Positions 36,950 through 47,950 are shown, numbered from the stretch's first letter. The stretch: DNA of 64,000 bases from Halichoerus grypus (GCF_964656455.1 NC_135715.1:148545935-148609934), one strand, 5' to 3'. Notes: a model not told the origin generated them from the letters alone. A program made the numbers and translations.

Positions 36950-37735
36950 CAGTTTATTTATTTATTTTTATTTTCTTTGGATGTAGTGTTCCATGATTCA
37001 TTGTTTGCGTATAACACACAGTGCTCCATGCAGTACGTGGCCTCTTTAATACCCATTACCAGGCTAACCCATCCCCCCAACCCCTCCCCTCTAGAACCCT
37101 CAGTTTGTTTCTCAGAGTCCATCGTCTCTCATGGTTCGTCTCCCCCTCCGATTTTCCCCCCTTCATTCTTCCCTTCCTGCTATGTTCTTCTTCTTTTTTT
37201 TTTTAACATATAATGTATTATTTGTTTCAGAGGTACAGGTCTGTGATTAAACAGTCTTACACAATTCACAGCACTCACCATAGCACATACCCTCCCCAAT
37301 GTCTGTCACCCAGCCACCCCATCCCTCCCACCCCCCACCACTCCAGCAACCCTCAGTTTGTTTCCTGAGATTAAGAATTCCTCATATCAGTGAGGTCATA
37401 TGATACATGTCTTTCTCTGACTGACTTATTTCGCTCAGCATAATACCCTCCAGTTCCATCCACATCGTTGCAAATGGCAAGATTTTGGGTTTTTTTGATG
37501 GCTACATAATATTCCATTCTGTATATATACCACATCTTCTTTATCCATTCATCTGTCAATGGACATCTTGGCTCTTTCCATTGTTTGGCTATTGTGGACA
37601 TTGCTGCTATAAACATTGGGATGCACGTACACCTTTGGATCCCTACATTTGTATCTTTGGGGAAAATACCCAGTAGTGCAGTTGCTGGATTGTATGATAG
37701 CTCTATTTTCAACTTTTTGAGGAACCTCCATACTG
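36950..37735 (-). pseudogene. L1 3' UTR and ORF2 C-terminal end
   Basis: The 3' UTR has two modules. The first (about 36990-37190) carries TGTAGTGTTCCATGATTCAT and CTCATGGTTCGTCTCCCC. The second (about 37205-37375) carries TATTTGTTTCAGAGGTACAG and CATAGCACATACCCTCCCCA. The same two-module end occurs at 47966-48441. The frame 37371-37712 (113 codons, minus) is the ORF2 C-terminus with the KWKEPRCPLTDEWIKKMWYI-like block known from L1. The poly-A side is only TTTATTTATTTATTTTTATT. Confidence 0.9.
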
Positions 37736-39600
37736 GGCTGTGGGTTGGTTCAACATCTGCAAATCAATCAATATGATACAATACATTAATAAAAGAAAGA
37801 ACAAGAACCATATGATCCTCTCAATAGATACAGAAAAAGCATTTGACAAAGTACAGCATCCTTTCTTGATCAAAACTCTTCAGAGTATAGGGATAGAGGG
37901 TACATACCTCAATATCATAAAAGCCATCTATGAAAAACCAACAGCGAATATCATTCTCAATGGGGAAAAACTGAGAGCTTTCCCCCTAAGGTCAGGAACA
38001 CGGCAGGGATGTCCACTATCACCACTGCTATTCAACATAGTACTAGAAGTCCTAGCCACAGCAATCAGACAACAAAAAGAAATAAAAGACATCCGAATCA
38101 GCAAAGAAGAAGTCAAACTCTCACTCTTTGCAGATGATATGATACTTTATGTGGAAAACCCAAAAGACTCCACCCCAAAACTGCTAGAACTCATACAGGA
38201 ATTCAGTAAAGTGGCAGGATATAAAATCAATGCACAGAAGTCAGTGGCATTCCTATACACCAACAACAAGACAGAAGAAAGAGAAACTAAGGAGTTGATC
38301 CCATTTACAATTGCACCCAAAACCATTAGATACCTAGGAATAAATCTAACCAAAGCGGCAAAGAATCTGTACTCAAAAAACTATAAAATACTCATGAAAG
38401 AAATTGAGGAAGACACAAAGAAATGGAAAAACATTCCATGCTCATGGATAGGAAGACAAATATTGTGAAGATGTCAAGCTACCTAGAGCAATCTACACAT
38501 CAATGCAATCCCTATCAAAATACCATCCACTTTTTTCAAAGAAATGGAACAAATAATCCTAAAATTTGTATGGAACCAGAAAAGACCCCGAATAGCCAGA
38601 AGAATGTTGAAAAAGAAAAGCAAAGCTGGTGGCATCACAATTCCGGACTTCCAGCTCTATTACAAAGCTGTCATCATCAAGACAGTATGGTACTGGCACA
38701 AAAACAGACACATAGATCAATGGAACAGAATAGAGAGCCCAGAAATGGACCCTCAAAGCTATGGTCAACTAATCTTTGACAAAGCAGGAAAGAATGTCCA
38801 ATGGAAAAAAGACAGTCTCTTCAACAAATGGTGTTGGGAAAATTGGAAAGCCACATGCAGAAGAATTTCCTTACACCACACACAGAAATAGACTCAAAAT
38901 GGTTGAAAGACCTAAATGTGAGACAGGAGTTCATCAAAATCCTAAAGGAGAACACAGGCAGCAACTTCTTCAACCTCAGCCACAGCAACTTCTTCCAGAA
39001 ACATCACCAAAGACAAGGGAACAAGGGCAAAAATGAACTATTGGGACTTCATCAGGATAAAAAGCTTTTGCATAGCAAAAGAAACAGTCAACAAAACCAA
39101 AAGACAACCGACAGAATAGGAGAAGATATTTGCAAATGACATATCAGATAAAGGGCTAGTATCCAAAATCTATAAAGAACTTATCAAACTCAGGGCGCCT
39201 GGGTGGCTCAGTCATTAAGCGTCTGCCTTGGGCTCAGGTCATGATCCCAGGGTCCTGGGACTGAGTCCCACATCGGGCTCCCTGCTCGGCGGGAAGCCTG
39301 CCTCTCCCTCTTCCACTCCCCCTGCTTGTGTTCCTGCTCTCGCTATCTCTCTCTCTGTCAAATAAATAAATAAAATCTTAAAAAAAAAAAAAAAGAACTT
39401 ATGAAACTCAACACCCAAAGAACAAATGATCCAATCAAGAAATGGGCAGAAGACATGAACAGACATTTTTCAAAGAAGACATCCAAATGGCCAACAGACA
39501 CATGAAAAAGTGCTCAACATCGCTCGGCATCAGGGAAATCCAAATCAAAACTTCAATGAGATACCACCTCACACCAGTCAGAATGGCTAAAATGAACAAG
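37736..39600 (+). pseudogene. Inverted L1 ORF2 segment: reverse transcriptase and C-terminal part
   Basis: An open frame of 242 codons (37740-38468) holds the RT core. Motif A region [10 protein letters not shown] lies at about residues 28-37, the [14 protein letters not shown] block at 86-99, and the FADD catalytic motif at 130-133. RT copies L1 RNA at a nicked target, from family knowledge. Downstream pieces in shifted frames (38544-38891 and 38801-39139) carry the [24 protein letters not shown] block and the C-terminal region, so the RT frame is lost after 38468. A SINE lies at 39193-39391. The segment ends at GGCTAAAATGAACAAG (39600), where the orientation flips back. Confidence 0.93.
39174..39410 (+). 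mobile_element. Carnivore SINE nested in the inverted L1 segment
   Basis: SINE body 39193-39391 with head GGCGCCTGGGTGGCTCAG, CT-rich body, AAATAAATAAATAAAATCTT and a 15-A tail. The 19-bp TSD AAAGAACTTATCAAACTCA (39174-39192) and AAAGAACTTATGAAACTCA (39392-39410) differs by one base. It landed after the L1 was in place. Confidence 0.97.
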
Positions 39601-41195
39601 TGAGAATTTTTGCATCCATGTTCATCAAGGATATTGGTATATAATTCTCCTTTTGATGGGGTCTTTGTCTGGTTTGGGGATCAAGGTAATGCTGGTCTCA
39701 TAAAATGAGTTTGAAGTTTTCCTTCCATTTCTATTTTTTGGCACAGTTTCAGAAGAATAGGTATTAATTCTTCTTTAAATGTTCAGTAGAATTCCCATGG
39801 AAGCCATCTGGCCCTAGGCTCTTGTTTATTGGGAGATTTTTGATTACTGCTTCAGTTTCCTTAGTGGTTATAGGTCTGTTCAGGTTTTCTATTTCTTCCT
39901 GGTTCAGTTTTGGTAGTTGATACATCTCTAGGAATGCATCCATTTCTTCCAGGTTATCTAATTTGCTGGCATAGAGTTGCTCATAATATGTTCTTATAAT
40001 TGTTTGTATTTCTTTGGTGTTGGTTGTGATCTCTCCTCTTTCATTCATGATTTTATTTATTTGGGTCATTTCTCTTTTCTTTTTGATAAGTCTGGCCAGG
40101 GGTTTATCAATCTTATTAATTCTTTCAAAGAACCAGCTCCTAGTTTCGTTGATCTGTTCTACTGTTCTTTTGGTTTCTATTTCATTGATTTCTGCTCTGA
40201 TCTTTATTATTTCTCTTCTCCTGCTGGGTTTAGGCTTTATTTGCTGTTCTTTCTCCAGCTCCTTTAGGTGTAGGGTTAGGTTGTGTATTTGAGACCTTTC
40301 TTGTTTCTTGAGAAAGGCTTGTATTGCTATATACTTTCCTCTTAGGACTGCCTTTGCTGTATCCCAAAGATTTTGAACAGTTATGTTTTCATTTTCATTG
40401 GTTTCCATGAATTTTTTTAATTCTTCTTTAATTTCCTGGTTGACCCATTCATTCTCTAGTAGGATGCTCTTTAGCCTGCATGTACTTGAGTTCTTTCCTA
40501 CTTTCCTCTTGCGATTGAGTTCTAGCTTCAAAGCACTGTGGTCCAAAAATATGCAGGGAATGATCCCAATCTTTTGGTACCAGTTGAGACCTGATTTGTG
40601 ACCTAGGATGTGATCTATTCTGGAGAATGTTCCATGGCCACTAGAGAAGAATGTGTATTCTGTTGCTTTGGGATGGAATGTTCTGAATATATCTGTGAAG
40701 TCCATTTGGTCCAGTGTGTCATTTAAAGTCTTTACTTCCTTGTTGATCTTTTGCTTAGATGATCTGTCCATTTCAGTGAGGGGGGTGTTAAAGTCCCCTA
40801 GTATTATTGTATTGTTGTCAATGTGTTTCTTTGCCTTTGTTATTAATTGGCTTATATAAGTGGCTGCTCCCATATTAGGGGCCTAGATATTTACAATTGT
40901 TAGATCTTCTTGTTGGATAAACCCTTTAAGTATGATATAGTGTCCTTCCTCATCTCTTATTACAGTCTTTGGTTTAAAATCTAATTTGTCTGATATAAGG
41001 ATCGCCACCCCAGCTTTCTTTTGGTGTCCATTAGCATGGTAAACGGTTTTCCACCCCCTCACTTTCACTCTGGAGGTGTCTTTGGGTCTAAAAATGAGTC
41101 TCTTGCAGACAGCATATCGATGGGTCTTGTTTTTTTATCCAATCTGATAGCCTGTGTCTTTTGATTGGGGCATTTAGCCCATTTACATTCAGGGT
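39601..41195 (-). pseudogene. L1 ORF2 endonuclease domain and start of RT
   Basis: The ORF2 N-terminus reads LNVNGLNAPIKRHRLSDW near 41190, followed by the QETHF motif, giving the endonuclease Asn and Glu positions. The frame 40883-41068 carries VAILISDKL. The frame 39764-40873 (369 codons) has GDFN at residues 26-29, SRIDHILGHK at 84-93 and DHSA at 111-114, the catalytic Asp/Asn/His set of APE-type L1 endonuclease. It then runs through the linker to KSLGPDGF. A nonsense codon (TAG on the minus strand, about 40880-40882) where L1 normally has the Y of NIYAPN splits the domain. A frameshift or stop ends the frame at 39764, and homology ends at 39601. Confidence 0.92.
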
Positions 41196-41306
41196 AACTA
41201 TTGAACGGTATGAATTTAGTGCCATTGTATTGCCTATAAGGTGACCGTTACTGTATATTGTCTCTGTTCCTTTCTGGTCTATGTTACTTTTAGGCTCTCT
41301 CTTTGC

Positions 41307-42197
41307 TTAGAGGACCCCTTTCAATATTTCTTGTAGGGCTGGATTCGTGTTTGCAAATTCCTTTAGTTTTTGTTTGTCCTGGAAGATTTTTATCTCTCCT
41401 TCTATTTTCAGTGACAGCCTAGCTGGATATAGTATTCTTGGCTGCATATTTTTCTCATTTAGTGCTCTGAATATATCATGCCAGTCCTTTCTGGCCTGCC
41501 AGGTTTCTGTGGATAGGTCTGTTGCCAATCTAATATTTCTACCATTGTCCTGAGCTGCTTTCAGGATTGTCCCGAGCTGCTTTCAGGATTTTCTCTTTGT
41601 CTCTGAGACTCATAAGTTTTACTAGTAGATGTCAGGGTGTTGACCTATTTTATTGATTTTGAGGGGGGTTCTCTGTGCCTCTTGGATTTTGATGCCTGTT
41701 TCCTTCCCCAAATTAGGGAAGTTCTCTGCTATAATTTGCTCCAATATATCTTCTGCCCCTCTCTCTCTTTCTTCTTCTTCTGGGATCCCAATTATTCTAA
41801 TATTGTTTCGTCTTATGGTATCACTTCTCTCTCGAATTCTGCCCTCGTGATCCAGTAGTTGTTTATCTCTCTTTTTCACAGCTTCTTTATTTTCCATCAT
41901 TTGGTATTCTATATCACTAATTTTCTCTTCTGCCTCATTTTTCCTAGCAGTTAGAGCCTCCATTTTTGATTGCACCTCATTAATAGCCTTTTTGACTTTG
42001 ACTTGGTTAGATTTTAGTTCTTTTAGTTCTCCAGAAAAGGTTTCTCTAGTATCTTTCATGCTTTTTTCAAGCCCAGCTAGCATCTTTATAATCGTCATTC
42101 TGAACTCTAGTTCTGTGATCTTACTAATGCCCGTATTGATTAGGTCCCTGGCAGTCGGTACTGCCTCTTGTTCTTTTTTTGAGGTGATTTTTTCCAT
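41307..42197 (-). pseudogene. L1 ORF1 (RNA-binding coiled-coil protein), broken
   Basis: The 191-codon frame 41622-42197 begins MEKITSKKEQEAVP and has a long heptad-rich coiled coil (about residues 30-125), then the RRM start RRNNIRIIGIPEEEE. It stops at HPDIY, near 41622, where a small indel shifts the frame. A 22-bp tandem duplication at 41551-41594 adds a second shift. The C-terminal domain resumes in 41307-41528 (WQARKDWHDIFRALNEKNMQ, PRILYPARLS, ending ALQEILKGVL). In family terms ORF1p trimerises and coats L1 RNA; this copy cannot. Confidence 0.92.
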
Positions 42198-42375
42198 CTT
42201 GTCATTTTATCCAGAGGAGAATAGATGAATGAGAGAACAAAATGCTAACAGGGTAACAATGACCCCAGAAATATATACACTAAACAAATCAGAAGATACC
42301 TAAAACCAGGGGGAAAGAAAGGGAAAGAAAGAAAAAAGAAAAAAAAGAAAAAGAAAAAGATTAAAAAAAAAAAAA

Positions 42376-43080
42376 GAATATGATCAGACTGGTGAATAGA
42401 TCAGTGCCACACACTAGATTTTGGGTGTATTTTGGTCTGTTAGAAGAAACTGCCTCCCAAAATTTTAAAAGAAAGAAAAACTTATATATGTACAAAAATA
42501 AGGGTAAATACAATGAGGGGATGCAATATGACTGTAAAGATGAAAATTATAAAAGATTTTTTAAAAGGAATTGATAAGAACTTGGTTGAAAAAAGGAAGA
42601 AGAGAAATACAAAAAAATTAAAATTTAAAAATTAAAAAAAAAAAGAGAAAGTGATCAGGCAGGAGACTAGAACAAAGCCATACACTAGAGATTTAGGGTA
42701 TATTTTGGTCTCTTAGAAGCAACTGTATCCCAAAATTATAAAGAGAGAACAACTTATATATATATACCAAAAATAAGGTTAACTACTATGAAGGGATAGA
42801 ATATGACTCTAAAAATGAAAAATAAAAAAGATTTTTTTTTTTTTTAAAGATTTTATTTATTTATTCATGAGAGACAGGGGGAGAGAGAGAGAGGGAGAAG
42901 CAGGCTCCCTGCTGAGCAGGGAGCCTGATGCGGGACTCGATCCCAGGACCCCGGGATCATGACCTGAGCCAAAAGCAGACGCTTAACCATCTGAGCCACC
43001 CAGGTGCCCTAAAAAAGATTTTTAAAAAAGGGATTGATAAGATGTTGGTTGAAAAAGAAAAGAAGAAAAATTTTAAAAAA
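42376..43080. repeat. Tandem pair of 5' UTR units in the L1
   Basis: Unit 1, about 42380-42605: GATCAGACTGGTGAATAGAT ... GTGTATTTTGGTCTGTTAGA ... AACTTATATATGTACAAAAA ... GGAATTGATAAGAACTTGGT. Unit 2, about 42651-43075, repeats these landmarks in order: GATCAGGCAGGAGACTAGAA ... GTATATTTTGGTCTCTTAGA ... AACTTATATATATATACCAA ... GGGATTGATAAGATGTTGGT. Unit 2 is interrupted by a SINE. The units differ at many positions, so the duplication is not recent. Confidence 0.8.
42823..43023 (-). mobile_element. Carnivore SINE nested in L1 5' UTR, minus strand
   Basis: SINE body 42837-43009: T run, AAAGATTTTATTTATTTATT, CATGAGAGACAGGGGG, GCTGAGCAGGGAGCCTGATG and inverted head GAGCCACCCAGGTGCC. The 14-bp TSD TAAAAAAGATTTTT at 42823-42836 and 43010-43023 is perfect. 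Confidence 0.96.
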
Positions 43081-43384
43081 ATAGAAAGAGTAAAACTAAA
43101 GAAAATTTTAAAAATTAACTTTGAAAGACTAAAGAATCATGGGGGAAAAGCCATGAATTCTATGTGCTGTATTCCCCTAGCACTGGAGTTCTGCCATTCT
43201 CATTGATGGGTAAACTTGGTCTTGGCTGGCTGTTTTTGCTGATCTTCTGGGGGAGGGGCCTGTTGCCATGGTTCTCAAATGTCTTTGTCAGAACCGGAAT
43301 TGCCTCGCCCTTGCCGGCCGGGCTAAGCAATCTGCTCGGGTTTGCTCTCGGGAGCTTTCCGTACAGCTTTGGAGGACGAGCGTG

Positions 43385-43395
43385 AAAATGGCGGC
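43385..43395 (+). promoter_or_regulatory. YY1-like motif in the L1 5' UTR
   Basis: AAAATGGCGGC matches the YY1 consensus core (AAnATGGCGGC). It lies in the GC-rich part of the 5' UTR. Sequence match only. Confidence 0.5.
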
Positions 43396-44166
43396 CTCCC
43401 AATCTCCGCCCCAGAGGAGCCAAGAAATCTCGGCTCTGCTCCTCAGCGCGCCCCCAGAGAAAAGCAGTCAATCACTCCCGTCTCCCTAGTCTCTGGCCGC
43501 ACTCCGCGCTCACCCAGCCTGTGACCGAGTGTTTCTCTCTGGCGCACGACCCCGTGTGGAGTCTCCAAACCCAGCAGATCCCTGCAGTGCACTCCCGTGC
43601 AGCTCCTCCTGGAGGAGGAAGGGGAGTCTCCCCGCATCTGCCGCTTGTTGGGTCCCTACTGTAAGAGCAGTGGCCCAACTGTGCCACGGATCATGGTTTA
43701 TGGCAACCCCGAGCTGAAAACCCACTCTTTGGCTCGGTCTCTGCAGCCAGCTTCCCTGCTCCGATACTTGGGAGCTCTTCTGCACTCAGGCATCCCTGCT
43801 CTTCCTGTGACCCCGAGGGTCCTGAGACCACACTGTCCCAGCAAGCATTCCACCCCTGCTTAGCCACTGGAGTGAGGTCCCTCAGCGGAGCTGACTTCTA
43901 GGAGTTCCGATTTTGTGCTCCACTGCTCTATCACTTGCCAGTAGCGGCTGACGGAGGCTCCCTCCCCCGCTGTCTATCTTCTCAAATATCACCTCGCATT
44001 CACTTCTCCACACGTCCTACCTTCCAGAAAGTGGTCACTTTTCTGTTCAGAGAGTTGCTGCTATTCTTTTCTTTGATCTTCGGTTGAGTTTGTAGGTGTT
44101 CAGAATGGTTTGATCCCTATCTAGCTGAATTCCTGGGACCAGAGGAAATTTAGGTCTCCTACTCCT

Positions 44167-44177
44167 CCGCCATCTTG
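44167..44177 (-). promoter_or_regulatory. YY1-like site at the L1 5' terminus
   Basis: CAAGATGGCGG on the minus strand lies about 10 bases from the first base of the element. In human L1 a YY1 site at the same place sets the transcription start; here the role is by analogy. Confidence 0.7.
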
Positions 44178-44187
44178 CTCCTCCTCC

Positions 44188-46254
44188 AGTATAGGGCAAT
44201 CTTAAATGAAATATTATGCAACTGTTAACACTATGTTTGAAAATGAATCATCATTCCTCAGGATTCTCGAGTTCCCTCCTCTCTTTCCTTCACAGCTTCT
44301 TCACCACAGATTGCTATTAATTATATGATTCCCTTAGGAAATAATTAAAGCTTCCAGAGCACACACTCCCACTAATGAATTCGTTACATTTGACTTCAAG
44401 GCTTCCTCATATTTTCTACTTTTGGCTTCTTCTACCAAAATTAATACTAGTAACTCAGCAAAAGTTAGGAGGGGTCTTCCTAGTTTCCTCACATTGGCCA
44501 TGGTAGTTATGGTATTTTGCTTGTCTGGGGTGAGGTCTTTATTGGTTGCAGCAGATCTTTATCTTCTAGAACTTTAATATAATTGCCTATGTATGTATCA
44601 AAATGCCTTTAAGAAACCATATCATCTGAATCTACTTCTATGTTCTGAGTATAATCTTTTGCTACATTATCAGTGCCATAATGGTATACTGACAAAAATT
44701 TATAACATCTGAGTTTCACGGCTTATGCCATATGATTGCAACTGTGCAGCGTCCATTAAACAGTGTATGCTGTTGGTTGTCTCCTCTGGTGCAAGGCTGA
44801 GATGAGACTGAGCACGGCAGGTCTGGCTCTGAGCTACTGCAGTGGAAAAATTAAAGGACTGGATAGTGAAGTTTATGAGTGTACGCAACAGGTAGAAGGG
44901 GTATGTATCAGTGTACTGAACGAAGGGCTAAGAATCAAGACATCTTGATTCTGGATCTTACAAGAAGATGGAGAGTTCATGTTTACCCTGTGATTCTTTT
45001 AGTAGAAAATATAGCACTAAAGTAATATGTTAAAAAATTAAACATTTTCTTGTGAATTCTATACATATATGGAAGTGTGTGTGTGTGTATAAGAGAGAGA
45101 AATAGAAGGAGAGAGAGACAAAGAGGGATTGAATTAAATGAACTGTAACACTTGGAGACACGGCCATTTTACTGTTAAACACTAGAGAAAAAGAAAGATT
45201 ACCGTTCATGCACAAGAAGCCATCATGATATGGAAAAATTATAATAGAGATTTATACTGGAGTAATTACAGCAATGGTTAATTAAGCCCAAGAAGATTTA
45301 AGGAATGACATGGTCTGTGAAAGTAAGTGTTTCAACACAGCTAATTGTGACATCTGGCACGATAAGTCTTGTGCAGCTTGCACCTGTCTGTGTGACATAA
45401 CCCTCAGATCAGCAGCCGCCAATGCCACAAGGCTCCCAGCTCTGCACTGCCATCAGAAGAAGCAGGTGGTTTATTTCCTTAGAACTTCCAGGGCTTTGGG
45501 CCTTGTCAGCCATAGGAAGGAAGGAGAATGCTGCCTTATACCATAGCTGGGCACCCAAGTAAATTTCCTTTGGAGTTTTCCTCCATTTCACAACCCAGGA
45601 CAGCACAGAAACAGCCACCCCTCCTGTTTAGGATTGGTTGCTGCACTGGGCACAGTAGCAAGAGTTCAGGCACTGAGTTAGGAAGTGCTAACCTCAGGCT
45701 TTACTAAAGATAGCTGAGGCTACGAAGTGCTCTCACTAGTGGTGATGCCAGTGGGGATGGGGTCCAGCACCAAGGGAACTCCCTGTCATCCAGCAAAAAA
45801 CAAAGACTCCAAGAAAGTTTTGTGAATGCATGTACATGCGCCTTGGAATTCTTGTGGATAGGAATAATAGAGAACCATAGAGAAAGACAGAATAGCCTGC
45901 TGAAATCACAGGTGGGGATCCGAACTTCATAATCTGAGGTGACTGACTTTGTACCCTTAGGCATCTGATGCCTGCCCATGCTAATTGCGTACATAATTAA
46001 TTATCTGGCCCACTAGATAGTGATTCCTTGAGGAGGATTAATAAGCTGTATTCATATTTGTACTCTCAGTGTCTCATTGTATTTATGAACACATAATAGA
46101 TATTCAGTGCTTCTTTCTTTAAAGAGTAGATTTTCAGTGAGATAGAGCACAAGCCCAGGAATAAAATGCATTCAGGAGGCAAGTAGATAACATAAATAGG
46201 TGAATCCATGTTGTATAATAAAAATGGATGGCAGGAAACTAGTGTCAACTTCGA
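44188..46254. other. Anonymous DNA with a short GT/GA microsatellite
   Basis: No recognised gene. A GT run followed by GA-rich sequence lies at 45075-45118. The region 45300-46000 has somewhat higher GC and short frames (45310-45546, 45704-45994), but no domain or repeat family that I can recognise. Confidence 0.45.
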
Positions 46255-46530
46255 GTGGGCATGCCATATCTATTACTATATAATAGTAATAGTAGGTTAA
46301 ATGATTACTTTAATAAATCATAGTTCTGTAGGTTGTCAATTTGGTCTGGGCTCATCTGGGTGGTTCTTTTGCTGACCTGTCCAGTGCTCACACATGCCCT
46401 ACTCCTGAAGGTAGTTGGAAGCTGATTGTCCTCAGATGGTCTCACACACATGTCTGGTGTTCACTATAGCAAACACAGGTTATGTCTCTTCATCAAATAT
46501 TAGGCAAGTCACAGCTTCTTCTGAGCTTCA
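46255..46530. repeat. Degenerate LTR-like repeat (MaLR-type)
   Basis: The text AATCATAGTTCTGTAGGTTG, GGTCTGGGCTCATCTGGGTG, GTTCTTTTGCTGACC, TCCTCAGATGGTCTCACACA and CATGTCTGGTGTTCACTATA has the shape of a widespread mammalian LTR repeat ('ttctgtgggttgactgggctcagctgggcggttct...'). It is strongly diverged; family and strand are uncertain. Confidence 0.45.
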
Positions 46531-47950
46531 AAAGCAGCCTCATGCCTGCTAATATCCCATTGCTTAAAACAAGTAGATTATAAATCTTGATTGAAAGAAC
46601 TTAAAATTTTGTGACCAGTTTTTCATTCTACCATGAAAGACATTCAAATTTTGAAATGTTTTAGAAATTAAAACACCCTTCTGTCCACATATACGACCAT
46701 ACTCAACTTCTAACCTCTGCTGGAAGAGCTTAACACCTCTGCTCTAAAGAACCATAATTTTTTAAGGAACCATTCAACTGAGAAATTTTTGTCTTGGTAT
46801 AATTTGAATTTCTCATGTATACACTGAATTGTAAATGCACTCCTTTTCATGGCCTTTTAGTATTTCAGTCTCTAAGCCCCTTCAGATTGCACTTGACATG
46901 CTCCTGTGTTACTGTGAATTCTACTTTACAAGGGATGTCAGTAGAGAAAGGTTCCCGTCACAGTGTCTTGTGCACACTGGAGCCAAAGTGTGTGACTCCT
47001 GTACTTCTCCATACAGTTGTTCACCAACACCATCTGTCTGCTTCATAAAAATGCATAAGTGAAACTTTTGTGAATCATCATAATTACAGTTAATAACTTA
47101 CTTTTTTGCCAACCAGAAAAAAACACTTGTTTGGTCATGAGTAGTTGCACACCTGGTAAAATGAATGACAAATCAAATAATTGGGTATCGTTCTGTAACC
47201 TGTATATTAAAAATACTGCATTTAGGATACATTCCAAGTTTCACCTTCTTTTTTAATCCGTTTGCAATTCCATGGAATAGTACCAAATATTCTAACATTA
47301 TTTAACAGATCCTGTGAACTCTCATTTTCATTGACTATTCATCTTATCTCATACCTTCCTTATGAAACTATCATGGCATTTCAAAATCCACATCAAGACA
47401 GGGCTACAAAAGAAAACAATACATTAAATAATCTATATTTTCTTTTTAAAAAATAATCTATTATTTTTCATTATTGAATACATTCTTGTGTAGCATACTA
47501 TTTCAATTTAAGATTTCATTAAAATTGACACAATGAGACTATGTAATAGATTGTCAAATAGAAGTATGATCAAGTTTCAAATCTTTGGCATATGTATTAT
47601 AACCCATGTTTTCTTAACCTTCAAGATATGTAGACTCTGGAGAAAACACCTGCGAATTTCTTGCAGTCCATAAATCGCAGTATTTGAAACACTGTAGTAT
47701 ATCATAAATAAGGAAGTACATGCAATAAATGAAAAATCCCACTGCACAATGAAGCATTAAATGACGGCTCTCATTTTGACAAGGACTCATACCAAAAGAA
47801 TGATCTGAGGATTAAGAAAAAGTGGCATTAATATATTTAACTTAAGCCTCAGGGTAACTGAGTTAAGAGGAGCTAGAAATTTTAGGAATATTTTATATTG
47901 CCTTAAATGGAGTTAAGGGCTAACTCAAGTGAATAGAAATGGTCCCCAAA
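46531..47950. other. Anonymous AT-rich DNA
   Basis: No recognised gene or repeat family. Confidence 0.5.

Larger units (their letters stand above)
36950..44187 (-). mobile_element. Near full-length L1 with an internally inverted ORF2 segment
   Basis: Reading from high to low coordinates (L1 sense): 5' UTR 44187-42198, ORF1 region 42197-41307, ORF2 endonuclease and early RT 41195-39601, an inverted piece 39600-37736 (RT to near the C-terminus, plus-strand orientation), then ORF2 C-terminus and 3' UTR 37735-36950. The 5' end GAGGAGGAGCAAGATGGCGG (44186 down to 44167) is a true L1 start. About 80 bases are missing at the 39600 junction and about 110 at the 37735 junction, judged from L1 sequence in memory. 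Total length minus two SINEs is about 6.87 kb, normal for a full-length L1. No TSD was seen: the flanks read GTAGAATGACAG and AGTATAGGGCAAT. Stops, frameshifts and the inversion make it inactive. Confidence 0.9.
42198..44187 (-). promoter_or_regulatory. L1 5' UTR (promoter region), minus strand
   Basis: About 1.8 kb after removing a SINE. The 5' two-fifths (43160-44187) is GC-rich with many CpG, in sharp contrast with the AT-rich surroundings. The part nearer ORF1 (42300-43150) is A-rich on the plus strand and contains a tandem pair of units. The element starts at 44187 with the GGAGGAGCAAGATGGCGG box. L1 5' UTRs act as RNA polymerase II promoters in general; activity of this copy is not known. 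Small open frames at 43160-43863 on both strands are effects of GC content. Confidence 0.85.

Noticed and set aside
37740..38468. Reverse transcriptase as a host, group II intron or retron gene
   Set aside because: Motifs and flanks are L1 ORF2. The frame is lost after 38468 and lies inside an inverted segment.
43160..43863. Several overlapping GC-rich open frames as a gene
   Set aside because: All lie in the L1 5' UTR; frames on both strands reflect few stop codons in GC-rich DNA.
45310..45546. Cysteine-rich 78-codon frame as a small secreted protein or zinc-finger piece
   Set aside because: Cysteine spacing fits no family that I know, and there is no signal peptide or splice context.
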